Below are positions 1-12,200 of a DNA stretch of 64,000 bases, piece after piece. The notes beneath the pieces were generated by a model, which was not told the origin of the DNA, did no database searches, and saw only the letters and a program-made list of their open reading frames with translations. How positions within the stretch are numbered: position 1 is the first letter of the stretch; every line of letters starts with the position of its first letter. Origin of the DNA: Diphasiastrum complanatum (taxonomy: Eukaryota > Streptophyta > Lycopodiopsida > Lycopodiales > Lycopodiaceae); assembly GCA_029204225.1 (NCBI GenBank), contig CM055102.1, positions 24,273,390-24,337,389 on the forward strand, read 5' to 3'. The translations under genes and the position numbers were made by a program.

Positions 1-1311
1 GAGGCAGAGACTAGGAGACTACATGCTATGGGCCAAGTTGGAGCCCATTATTCTACTACGGATCATATCTTTACTCTCAGAGCTATCCTTGACAGCCTAT
101 GCTCCCTATTTATCCAGCAGATGCGTGACCTTGGTTTTTCTAAAGACACAGTTCTAGCAGTGATGGCGCTATATGAGAGAGTACTAGGTTGTTTTTAGAG
201 CGACAAAGGTATTTCTGGGTAAATCATGAGCACTATTGGGGTGAAGCAAGGGTGTTCCCTCTCACCTACACTTTTTGGGCTATATATTGACGAGTTGGAG
301 AGGGTTATTGAGCAACGTCATGGATTTGGTTACAAACTTGGAGACATTTTTTATCGCCATTTTCCTACATGCAAATGATGTGGCTCTAGTTTCACCTACT
401 CGAGAGGGCCTACAGAGCAAATGTGGGCCTCCTACATTTGCCTCCTAGGGGTTAACATTGAGAAGACCAAAGTGTTGGCCTTCAACACTTCCAAGAGTTT
501 ATCGCCTTCACTTTCTGGAGACAGATGTATTAGGGATCCCACTTCTACCATAATACCTGTGTTTCGGGTTATCACACGGTCTTAGATTCATACTGGGTCA
601 ATTCCATGTCTCTTCACACCAGCTTGAGGTTGAGATTGGTCGGTTTCAAGAGACCCCACGAGATAATAGGATCTCCCAGTTATGTTCCCTAGGTGCTGTG
701 GAGATTGAGGAGCACTTTATCTTCATTTGCCTAGCCTATTACGAGATTCGTAGGAGATACTTTTGTTTGTTTAGAGATGCATCAGTCACTTTGCACTCAC
801 TTGTTACCTATGCACTTATGATACGAGAGATGCTTATATTACGACAGATCTCCTGCCTTCGCACAAGAGTGCTCCAGACACAGCTTCATATCACCTCCTT
901 TTCCTCCAAACGACAATCATGACCAGGCCAAGATTCAGAGGATGATGATGAGGTTGATGACGCGACTTCCCACAAAGCTCAGAGATTGTGCACCTCACTG
1001 CGCTATCCTAGAGTTAGACCTACTCATCCTTACAACATATCCAGATTATATTTCCTACTGCATCTCGTATTACATCCTTCTTCAATAGCAGCAATTGCAG
1101 CATCACCACCACCACCTCCAAGACATGAACTAAAGCATTCATAGCTAGTTCATAATTCATACCTATGTAGTTTCTATACCTAGATTTACATTATATGTAG
1201 TTTTCTTTTACGTACTCAGAGACGTTTTTCATATGCTCCCATTTGCTCTACACACCTAATATGTACTTATTCATCTTATATGCCTTTTGGCATGGAAAAG
1301 ACATTAATAAA
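1..1311 (+). mobile_element. Non-LTR (LINE) retrotransposon remnant, 3' part
   Basis: This is the downstream part of a LINE, cut by the window start. A reverse-transcriptase stretch reads in the frame of position 238 as GVKQGCSLSPTLFGLYIDEL, the usual RT block preceding the catalytic site. The catalytic YADD equivalent appears in another frame near 368-379 as HAND, so the active site is both frameshifted and mutated. A LINE-type segment with VNIEKTKVLAFN follows, and a cysteine/histidine-type C-terminal tail is near 700-800. Stops and frame changes occur throughout, so the copy is dead. It runs into a CTT/CT microsatellite just after an AATAAAA-like stretch, as expected for a LINE 3' end. Clade is not assigned. 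Confidence 0.8.
698..922 (+). pseudogene. LINE ORF2 C-terminal fragment
   Basis: This open stretch of 74 codons contains EEHFIFICLAYYEIRRRYFC, resembling the C-terminal zinc-binding tail after the RT of plant LINEs (usually EHFIF.CP.Y). The first cysteines of the motif lie just upstream in another frame. It belongs to the surrounding LINE remnant and has no independent start. A separate host gene is unlikely. Confidence 0.6.

Positions 1312-1373
<62 letters not shown>
1312..1373. repeat. (CTT)n/(CT)n compound microsatellite
   Basis: About eleven CTT units run directly into about fifteen CT units. It lies at the 3' end of the LINE remnant, where simple repeats often form the tail. Confidence 0.95.
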
Positions 1374-1376
<3 letters not shown>

Positions 1377-1509
1377 AATGCCAGAGTCCAGCTTCATGAA
1401 TCACTAGCAGACCAAAAGTGATAAAACTTCAAACACAAATCCCAATATTCAAAATTTATTTCACTACAAATTATTGAATTTGGTAATCAACAATGAATCG
1501 GGCATTTTT

Positions 1510-1592
1510 TTTTTCCCCAAGTTCGAATCAGCTCCAAACGACTCGTTTCATTTGAACCGTGGTTCAAGGTTTGAACCGCAGTTCGTGGTTCC
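1510..1592. repeat. Palindromic word cluster (GGTTCAAACC type), putative hAT-type end
   Basis: A T run (1507-1516) is followed by repeated short palindrome-like words: TTCGAA, TTTGAACC, GGTTCAA, GGTTTGAACC. The order (A/T run, then words) matches the right end of the delimited hAT-like elements later in the window. No target duplication or partner end was found, so this is probably a solo or truncated end. Confidence 0.4.
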
Positions 1593-4500
1593 ACTATAAT
1601 AACTGTACTATTTTACTTGCTTGTCAAATTAAGTTCAAACAAGCAGTCAAAGAAACTTTCAAATGCAAATTGCACATATCTTACATTCCCCACAAAAACT
1701 GAACGTGCATCTGCTTCCTCTTTACTGGCTTGCGATGCTGCACTGCCCGCTGGATCTGCATGCATAAGACCTCAGGCTGGGTCAGAATGTGCAGGAACAC
1801 TAAGAGAGAAACTTCTGAATGAGTTGAGAGACAGTTTTTTTTAAATTCTAAATATTCCTGCAAAAGAGCTGAGGAAAGACCAATAAACACGGACAACAAC
1901 TATTGATTCAATAATCCGCAAATTCTGAATGGGAATGTTTCACTTGAACAGGTTCCTTCTTCCTTCCAGCAATCGCAGTAAAAAGCCAGAAATACAATTC
2001 CTGGGACATAATATGGTTGCAGGAAACTGCCTAAGCTATGTACAATTCAATGGACCACAAAGGAGCCTCATATGGAGTTGCATGGATGATGGACCTGCAC
2101 CTTATTGAACATGATTTGGCCCCTATATGCCTAATGCAAGCACATGAGGGTCAAGACCATACAGAATAGTTTTCCTCCAGTATTTCCAAGGTGGATTCCA
2201 GTTTCAGAAGAGCATCAAGGTAGATGCAGCCTCATTTGCAATCAGTGGAAGATTTTAAAGCTTAGCATAGCTAGAGTAGCTCCGAATAAGATAGACTAGG
2301 AGTAAGCAAGAGTTCGGGTTAAAGTTGCTCCTTAAAAATACCCTCAATATCAACATTCAATGAACATTCTTGTGCTCCTTTGAACAATAAAGTAATCTCT
2401 CTCTCCTATATCATGTCTCATCTCTAGGTTTCAATCGTGATTATAAATCTTAGCACTTTCAAAAGAAAAAATTAAGTGCTACGATTACTGAACATTAGAT
2501 TATCTTCCTCACTTGGCGACGGGCGCTACATCAAAAGGAGATACATACTATAGGCTTCTACCTTTCTCTAATGCCAAATTTTTTCCACAATAGGGCTCTG
2601 ACTTTCTAGAGAGCTCTTGGCCATTGATCAAGTACTTGTTTGAAAGGTTCCCCAAACAGTGGCAATGGACAAATGTGCAAACTAAGTATCAGTCACAAAA
2701 ACTCTTGTATAAGATCAACGGGTTGGGATGATGGCTGAATTCTTAAGGATCAAGGTTTTGGCATAGGAAAGTATGAATAACATATCCTCACAGTATACAC
2801 AGACAGGCTGAGTTAAGCATAAGCGGATGCTCCTAAGCTTGAAGAGCTCATAGAAAGCAAAATGTGATAATGCAATATTTTGCGCTGTGTCATCTACAAG
2901 TGGGTCATAAAAAAATGCATATCTGAGTGTTTAACTAGCTCATTTGGCATTGTCACACAAAAAAAACTTTTCAAAAGAGCTGAAATTTAAGCTATTACGT
3001 GTTGAATTTGGATGCATTTAACTTCACAAGTTTTGCAGCCCAAGAACTCAAATTCGATCCATGGGTCACTTGGAGCTTAATCACACCTCCAATTGCATGA
3101 TTTGGGAAATCCTGCTTGCCTAATATTTTTGCACAGAAATCAGATTATAATTTGCTTAGTTTTGACCCTTGTAAATTAGGGTGGGTCCTAAGTTCCTTCA
3201 TAGTTTAGTGCTTGCTATGCAGTTCATGTAGATTCTGGCTTGTTTGAATAATATGTACAATCCCAAAAAAACAAATACTATTACTCAGCATACTGTATAA
3301 AGTGCAAGTACTTTTAACATGCATTGAAATAACCTCTTTTGAATGAGCTACAAGCTTATCAAGCATAGATAGAATATCGATTTGTGAAATTAGAATATAT
3401 CCATTTCAAATAGAGAAGTCAGTGATGTCATAAGGTAAAGCTTAGAAACAATATACAAGCAACCCAAAAAGTCAAAGGATCTATATCAAAACAATAATAT
3501 AGAATTCAATAAACAAAAAATCTTAGCCAAACAACATTGCTTATGTTGCAAGACAAAAACAAAAACGTATCATGCAAAAAACAAAGCTTGTAGAGCAAAG
3601 ATATGAGGTCCATACTACAAGAAATTTGGTCGCAGGTGAAACTTCAAGTTTCCGCTTCTGCTACTATACTAAAGAACGCCTCTGCCCAAAGCATCCTCCT
3701 TTTATGCTGTTCATTATTTCTTCACTTACCTTCACTGAGCATATTATCTAAACACCTTCCCTTGTTATATACATCACTCGACAGATCTCAACACTCCATC
3801 TTTGTATCAAGTTGATTCTCCAGTAGTCTCCTTGTCCTCTATACCCTATAGTTATCCCTTATACCAAGTGTTTCCCTTGATGCTATTGTCATGTAATTTC
3901 AAATTGTAGACAATAATATCAATGTAAGACTTGTGAGGCCCAAAAGGATATATTAACCTTGATAAGTCAACGGTTGATCCCTCTTTAGACCCCTCAGAGG
4001 TATTCAAAATAAGGAAAATTTGGCCAATAAGGCCTAACAAGTAGTTAGTAGAGTTGAGGACTTTAAGAGATGGTCAAGTTTCATCAGCTTATAATTATCA
4101 ATAGATAACCATTTTCCATCATCAAAGGGACCTTTCAGCTCATTTGAATTGTTGGAGACCTGGAAAATCCTCCACTCCTTTGTGAATGTGAACCATAGTT
4201 GCCACGACTCATCATGTGCCCAATCCACATGGATCAACTGCCTTGGTGATTTTCATGACGATTTGTATGTCTTGCTATTGGTTTCCATGCTTATATGATA
4301 GCTATTGTGGTCGAAATTCTCTCTTTTGTGTCATTAACATAAAAGTCAATGTGTCATTTCTAGCTTAGTTCTTGTGATTTATGCTATGAATCAGGTTAGG
4401 CACATGACATATGTAGAATCTAGGAATCTAGGCATTTTATCCACTCTAGATCAACAATGAATTTGATTGCAAAATGCAAATAAAATTGAAATTTTTATGT

Positions 4501-4847
4501 TCTTGTTTTTCCTACTTTTTACTTGCTGGTTGACTCGAACCACTAATGGTATACACGATTGACCTTTGTCAGTGCTTAATTTCATAATAAAGATTCGTAT
4601 TCGAGGGTGAGCAATTCCATCTTCACCCCTCTATGATGAGGATTGTGTGAATGTTATCTAAGCAATATGATCTCTTCATGAAAGCCAATTTTCCTTCTCT
4701 TGCAAAGTATTGAATTCACATTACTTGTGGGAACGCTATAAACTTTAAGGAAATAAGACCTTTCATAAAGTTTAGTTCACAGAAAGTTATGGGAACCGCA
4801 ATAGTGTTTAAACAAAAGTATGTAAACAGGTCATCACAAAAATGGAG
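1593..4847. other. No gene recognised (likely PABN intron 2)
   Basis: Open frames here are short and match no family I know. A stretch at about 2300-2530 has the look of an LTR end followed by an unusual primer site (TTGGCGAC at about 2513), but no partner LTR or coding region supports it. If the PABN gene continues to the left, all of this is intronic. Confidence 0.5.
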
Positions 4848-5035
4848 ATAGTTGCATTCAAAAGTGTTTGGATGCTGATTCAAACTCGTTTCAGACATGG
4901 GTGTTTCAAACTTAGGCTTTTCAAACATTTCTTTTTTCGGTGCCCTTGGCCCCCAAAAGTGGCCCAAAGGGTCACATGACTTTGTTTTAGAAATTTTTAG
5001 GGTCCATTTATGGAAATAACGACCTACTGCTAGTA
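4848..5035 (+). repeat. Truncated left end of a GTTTGAAACG-family hAT element
   Basis: The sequence starts with TTGCATTCAAA, then TGCTGATTCAAAC, repeated TTTCA/TTTGAAA words, a T run, a GGCCC-rich stretch and ACGACCTA. The same order is present in the left end of the hAT element at 27552-27715. It is an older, diverged copy without any coding region, on the same strand sense as that left end. Confidence 0.55.
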
Positions 5036-5415
5036 AAATACACAAACAGACACACTTTATATGAAACATTTCCTTGTTAAATGATAGAGAAAACAATCTA
5101 GAAAACAAATAGGTTGTATCAAGCAAAATATTTTCATTTTCATGGAATTATGAGAGTTTCTAAGACATCCCATGCATATCAAGAGGAAAATTCATAGCAA
5201 AGCTATGACATGCAAGCAAAAGCCCTTAGCTAGTTCTTATTTCAACACATAACTAAGGTCAAACATTCCAAATGAGATGGAATAAAAGCTCAATATTCAT
5301 CTTCTTGTATGTCAATGAATGAGAATTAAAAAGATGTGAAGTAGGAATGCAGCGTGTGTAAGCAATTGGTAATAATATGACAATCGATTACAATTAAAGG
5401 TTTGTGAAAGAGCAC

Positions 5416-5518
5416 CTTGCACGGCACTCATCTCCTTCTCAACCTTAGCTTGCATGTCTCGTAACGCAGCAGCCTCTTCCTCCATCTCTTTCAAACGCTT
5501 CTTCATCTCCTCCAACTC
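5416..5518 (-). CDS. PABN: PABN exon 2 (coiled-coil helix)
   Basis: The exon has 103 bp between acceptor TTTTCAG|GAG and donor CAAG|GTGCTC. It encodes the conserved amphipathic helix that precedes the RRM and ends [11 protein letters not shown], a near match to plant PABN proteins. No substitution breaks the frame. Confidence 0.85.
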
Positions 5519-8500
5519 CTGAAAATCAACATCCACACAAAGTATATTTTTTAAGAAAAGGCAACTTTCATTTATGATGAGCTTACATTAAACATCTACC
5601 ATTGTCACAAATGAGTAAAATCGTAAAAATTTCACCCAAAGAAAGACCACTAATTTTTAAGTTGACTAACAGATGTGCCCATGTATGCATCAAGGGTTTT
5701 CTTTCGTTTGCAACCCATCAAACTTGTATGTATCCAACATTTTCTAATAGTTACGTACCTACCTTGTCCTATTGATAAACAAAATTATAGCAATCTAAGC
5801 AAACTCCTAGAAAGTTTAAATTTCAAGAAAATTATATCTTAAAATACTAAAAATTTCTACAATTACAAGGAACAAAACCTGAATTTCAATCTAAATGTGG
5901 AAAATAAAGCACATAAAGAGTCACAACGAGCTCTCTATAGGGAATGGGACCACTTAACACTCAAGTGGGGTTTGTAGCCACCAAATTTTCCAGCTCGTTC
6001 ATAGCATAAAGGGTCCAGGCAACTAACAACCTCTAAACCGTGTCAGCTTCAAACCACCGTATCAATGTTGTAAATGGCATTCAAGATCTCTACACGACAA
6101 AGAGTTGGGGTGAGGCCAAACTTGTACTTTTTCAAATTCATAGTAGTAGCCTCAAGCAATTGTAGCTTTCAATGATAGATGATGATTCTTTGGCTAAGGA
6201 TCTAGTGCACTGCTGTAAATGAAAATGCGGCCTTCTAGAGACCCAACACCCGCTTATGGAAGAACATTGAGCTTACTAGATAGTAGAAACTAGTCAATTC
6301 CAACCCGACTCTACTCAAACTCGTAGACTAATGGATAGAATATTTTGGCCTCGTCACAAGTTTGTCGGCACCTTCTTTGATAACATTTTGGTTTTCAGTA
6401 AGAACAATAAGGAGCATAAAGAACCTCTTGACATTGTTTTTAAGACTTTGATAAAGAATGTTTTTTTGTCAAAGGCAAGAGAAGTGAGCATTTCCTTAGA
6501 GAGATTCAGTTCTTAGAGCCTATAATTTCTTAGAAGGAAATTCAAATGGACCCTAGCAAGATAACTGCAATACTAATATACTAGAATGGCCCATCCCTAA
6601 AGACATCCATGAAATACACTTTTTCTAAGCCTATGTTCCTATTATCAAAGATATATCTACCATTTTGCTCATGTTGCATTTTCTCTCTAAGATCTCACCT
6701 TATCCTTCTAGATTTTCATAAAGCATTTTCGGTAGAAGTGGATGCTAGTCAGGAATGCATTGGGGCTGTTTTGAATCAAGAGGGTCACACTTGAGTAGAA
6801 GACTTTAAAACGCTGAAGTTCATTGTGACATCTATGAGAAAGGACTATTGGTCGTTATCCATGCCCTAAAATTTTGGAAACATTACCCCCTAGTAAGTGA
6901 CTTTTTGTTAAGAACGATCATCAAAGTTTATGCTATTTTCTCACATGGCAATTGACAAGACAATTTTTTTTTTTAATCTTCCACTTCCAACTTATTCACC
7001 ATCCTGGAAAAGCTAACAAGCTAGTTGATGCCTTGTCTAGGAGGCCTACGATGGTATATCACAAATTCCATTGCATTCCATGACAACTTTTTCATAATTA
7101 GGAACATGTATGAGAATGATAAGGACTTAAAAGCCATGATTGAACTCCTTAAAGAGGAAAAACAGGTATAGGACTGTATCTTGAAAAATGGAAATTTGTT
7201 CAAAGGGGTCAAACTTTGTAATCCTATAAAATTCCGAGACAGCATCGTCAAAGCGCACTGTAAGCCACCCTATGCATGCCACAAAGGAATTCTCACTACT
7301 TTAGAGGCTATCCAAAGATAATTCTTTTGACGAACCAAAAGAAGAGACGTCCGTCCTTTTGGATGCTTGCTCCACATGCCAACAAAACAAAGAAGAAAGA
7401 AAGACTCTAGGACTACTCCATCCCTTACCCATGTCAAATGCTCCTTGGGAACACACTGCCATGAAGTTTGTTCCCAGGTTACCTAGGACAAACCAGGAAA
7501 TGAAATGATTTGGACAATTGCTGACAAGTTTATTAAGAAGGGACATTAAGAAGAAACTTCAAACAAGGAGTTGAACGTTTAGATATTTAACTTTTAAGCA
7601 TGTCTTCTAAGTTACATGGGGCACCCAAGAGGACTGTCTTAAATCATGAAACTAGATTTCCTAGCAATCTCTGGAGAGCTTTCTTTGATGATTTAGGCAC
7701 AGCTTTGAAATTCTCTCTCTTTCCATCCTCAAGTGGATGGACAAAGTGAGACTACCAATCAAACGATTATTGAGCTTTTAGAATACTACAAGGTAGACAA
7801 TGAGAATTTATGAAAACATTATCTTCCTATCGCAAAATCTGCTTGCAAAATCATCATGCATGCCTCCACTGCAAAAGCTCTATTTCACATGGTGTATGGT
7901 AAATCATTGTAACCATGCTTTTAAGTTTTGACCAAAGGAAAAAAATTTGCTTCTGATGAATTTTTTCATGACCACAAAGAATCTTGTGAAAAACTTAAGC
8001 CAACCATATCTTAAGCACATGAAAACAAAGCAAGCACGCAAATTTGTGTCAAAGGAAGGCAAGTTACCTAAATGGAGACTATGTTCTTTTGAAATTTGAC
8101 AAGCAAAGGCTAAGAAACAAGAAAGGTAAGGTGAAACTTTGCCCTAACCTAAGTTGGCTATGAAGTTTAGTGGACCATTTCGGGTTCATCAACGACATTA
8201 CTTGTAGATTGAAGCTACCTCCAGATTGGAAGATTCATGACAAGTTACGTGTGAGCTTGTTAAAGAAGTATGTTGTACCGACACCAACAAAAGATCCTTC
8301 CAAAATAATCAGGGAAGAAGAGATGCTTCAAACGGAACACACCCTTATGCACATGCAAAGATCAGGAAGAAAAGAGCGATTTTCTACCCTATATTTGTGG
8401 AAATTCAAGAACTATCCTACCATGGAGGTAAGATGGATGGAAGAAGACTTTTTCCAAGACAATCCAAATATTTTGGCATCCTACCAAGAAAAAGTCTATC

Positions 8501-9255
8501 AAGGACAACGCTTTATGAGTCGAAGGAACGTGAATGATTAAGGCACAACCTCAATAGATTAAAGATTATTCTTTATGATTAAGGACTTATATGACTCTAA
8601 AATTTGATCCATTCATTCATGCATTTGAAAGAGACGTACAATTCTTGATGCAATCAAAATTTGACACTATCACTCATTTATGACATCAATTTCCACTTGA
8701 TGACTAAACAATGTCCTTGATTTCATAAGCTACTTAGATGTTGATAAGCATGATTCCTTATGGGATTAGAAGAAGCTAGATTTAAATCTAAAATTTCTTC
8801 ATGAGTTTCCAACCCTCATGGGTTGGGAGGACAAATTACATGATTTGTGAGCGTGTGGGTGCTTCAAGAATTGCCAAGCCGTGATTGGTTTTAAGGAACC
8901 GCAATGATTGGTTTTTAAGGTGCCCCATGAATTGTTTTTTGGCATTTGCATGAACTAATGGGACCATCTAGGGGTTGATCACCCCTGGATCTACCATCAC
9001 CATGACAAGGGGAGGTAACAACCTTGACATCCATTGCCGAGCAAGGTTGCATTGAATCGCGGTTCGAACCATCGAATCGTTCGGACCCGGTTCAAACCGT
9101 TGGAATCGTTCGAATCGTTAGAAGTTAGGAGTTAGTGACTAGTCTGAGTTAGTAGTTACTAGTTAGTACTAAGTAGTTACTAGTAACTAGATAGTAGAGT
9201 CTAGTTAGAACTTAGAACTTAGAACTTAGAGAGATCTGTAGAGTCTAGACTCACC

Positions 9256-9291
<36 letters not shown>

Positions 9292-12200
9292 ACCATGCCG
9301 AGGGATAGGGATCCCTTGTGGGATCACGTCACCATCGCTGCGGCCTATGGCACATCGGGCATGAAGAGATGGACTTGCAGATATTGTCACCAGTCTTACA
9401 CTGGAGGGCCCACATGCATCAGGGCACATTTGTTACGTTTGAGGGGGTACGAGATTGTCGCTTGCATGCATGCTCCTGACACGCTACCCACTCTTGTCGC
9501 ATCGGAGGAGGTTGGCCCTTCGAGGATGGGGCCCAGACCGAGAGGTAAACATTCAACTCTAAGACTCTTACACTTCAAAGTTCAAAGTTCAAACATTGAT
9601 CAAGTTTTAAGTTTTAACTTTTAGCTCACATGATACATCAAGTTTCAAGTTTCAATTTCATTGATCATCTAATTTCTAAATTGTATTGTAATTTCAAATT
9701 TGTCTTTTTTGGTAGATCGAGATGCAGTCACGGCGACACAGCCAGAGGCCACCACATCACGCCCCCTAGTTGCCATCCGCTCACCCCTCGCTTCCCATGG
9801 CCCAGAGGACAGAGCTGCAGATGAGGCAGGGCCTAGTACCCGGCCTGACCCGCCTTTTGGTGCAAGATCTTCGACACCACCTCCAGCCATGACCATACCG
9901 GCACCACATCATCCACCTGAGAGAGGGAGAGGTAGACGGGGCCGCTCTACACAGATGGGGGGTAGGGAGTACTATGTGCCAGCAGAGGTTGTCGTTCGAC
10001 AGTTGTTCTACACCTGCGATCTGCCATTTCATTTAGCTAGGACCCCGGCATGGAGGAGGGCGATGAGTGCGGTGAGTGCGATTGGGCAGGTGTGGCAGGG
10101 GCCATCTTGCGAGCACTTGAGGACGAAGAGGCTTCTTGATGAGCGGGCTTCTGTTGACCAGAAGCTAGAGCCTCTCAAGAAGGCATGGGCCCAGTACGTA
10201 CTACTTGCTTTTAACTTTATCTACTCTAAACTTTAAATCCACTTCCAACAAGCATAAAAGCTTCATGGGTGCCCTCTTCCACACAATCCAAGTCTTGACA
10301 AGGTTAAAAAGGGGCTTGGAGTTGGGACTGTGGAGTTGTAAATACTGATCCGGCCGGTTCCCCATATGGATCGTTGCATACTGACGGTAAAATTCAAAAT
10401 CATCAAGAATAGGAAGGAAGGCCGCCTTAAAGGCCTTACAAAAATCCTCCCAATTCCTAGGAACTTTATGCTTACCATGCCATCCTACTACCTGCCAAGT
10501 GGCCTTATCTTGCCACCTAGCCTCCACGTCAGCCTTCTGGCCATCTCCTGGCAACCTGCCAGGTGGCCCACAGCCCCCCCCCCCCCCCCCCCCCCAGTTT
10601 CAGGAGGTCTATTCTCGTTTTGCAACTAGAATAGATCCTTTGCTAGTAAAGTTGCATTTTATACTTGGGTTGCCCAAGAGACTATCAGCTAGAGGTCATG
10701 AGGAACCAACCTCTTACCCTCGAGGATGTTGTTCGCTTCGCCAGAATCTACGATGATACTCGTATGATGGCCAAGCCTGAGACTGGTGTCTTGCCCGACG
10801 TAAAAGGTAAGAAGCCTTTCTTTCCAAAGAAATCGAAAGATAAGGCAAAGGATGGGGCTTCAGGTTCAGGTAAGTCGAAGAAAAGATCTACCTTGGACCA
10901 AGAAACCTTTATGAAAGCCAGAAGCGACAATCTATGCTTCAACTGCATGGAACCAAATCATGTCACAAAGGAATGTCCAAAGAAACGGAAAGCTAACGGG
11001 GCATCTTTGAAGACGCCAGGTAACTCTAGCATATCTAGTGTAGATCTTTCCTTTGCTGGTATTTCTGTGTGCGAGCATTGTTGTTTGAATACGGCTGTTT
11101 TTGACCCTCATGACCTCGTTCGGATGAAGGGGATTGTGGGTGGTCAAGCCGTAACAGTTTTATTTGACGATGGTTCCACACATAATTTTATTAATGCTAA
11201 TTTGTTGTAGAAGCTAAAGGTGGAAACAAGGCAAAGTGACCACCGATACACAATGAAGCGGGCAACTGGTGCAAAAAGCCAAGTTTGGGACCGGATAGTC
11301 CCTCGTCTACCAATAGAGATTCAAGCCTATAAGGATAAATTAGACTTTCACTTTATGAATCTAGATAGGGTAGATGTAATACTTGGAAAGGAGTAAATGG
11401 CAGTGTTGATATTTCTACTCCGTATATGCTTTCTGCTTTGCAATCAATTAAATGTATGGATGTTGTTGATTGCAGTTCTTATTTATGTAGGTTAAAAGAT
11501 TTTAAGACCGTAGCTTGCAATTTTACAATCTCCAAACGGAATTAATGTCTAATAACCTAAAGCAAGAAAACTCACCAGAAGGTGAAATCTTTAGGAAACT
11601 TAGGCAAGAATATAATGATGTGTTTCCTGAGCAGCTTCCTGAGGGTCTTCCCCCCTCTAGGGGTGTTGACCATGGTATTAAACTGATTCCTGGTAGTTCA
11701 CCTATGTCACTGTATCCCTATAGGATGAGTACTACTGAAGAGGATGAGGTTTATAGGCAACTGCAAAATTACCTTAAGATGGGCCATGTTAGGCCTAGTA
11801 AATCTCCGTGGGGGGCACCTGTGCTCCTTGTTGATAAAAAAGACGGAGGTACTTGTCTTTGTGTGGACTTTAAAAAGTTGAATAAATTAACGATTAAAAA
11901 CCGTTATCCCTTGCCGCAAATGGATGAGCTGGTTGATCGATTGCATGGTGCAAAGTACTTCAACAAAATCAATTTGAGATCAGGGTATCATCAGATTCGA
12001 ATAAAGACTGAGGATGTTGAAAAAACCGGGTTTAGAACTAGGTAAGGCCATTATGAGTTTCTGGTTTTACCATTTGGCTTGACAAATACTCCAGCGACTT
12101 TCGAGCAGACGATGAACGATCTTCTTCGTCCATATCTGGGAAAGTTCGTCATAGTGTACTTAGATGATATTCTCATCTAAAGTAAGACCTTGAAGGAGCA

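Larger units (their letters stand above)
9042..10245 (+). mobile_element. hAT transposon, 5' portion (GGTTCGAACC family)
   Basis: The element begins CAAGGTTGCATTG, close to the ends of the hAT copies at 28380 and 31780. A cluster of palindromic words follows (GGTTCGAACC, CGAATCGTTCG, GGTTCAAACC; 9058-9118), then a zone of TTAGTAACTAGT-like short repeats (9120-9235) and a (GA)n tract. Two coding exons of a BED-finger transposase follow. The element is cut at about 10240 by gypsy DNA, and its 3' part and right end were not found in the window. Confidence 0.75.

Noticed and set aside
2300-2540. LTR-like stretch followed by an Arg/Asp-type primer site
   Set aside because: No partner LTR, target duplication or coding region nearby; too weak to call.
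5416-5518. PABN exon 2 as an isolated captured exon
   Set aside because: Exon 1 with matching phase and the correct preceding sequence is present at 16.2-16.4 kb on the same strand, so one gene is simpler. It cannot be fully excluded without the RRM exons.
9669-10032. Minus-strand frames over the hAT exon 2
   Set aside because: They are shadows of the GC-rich coding exon on the plus strand.
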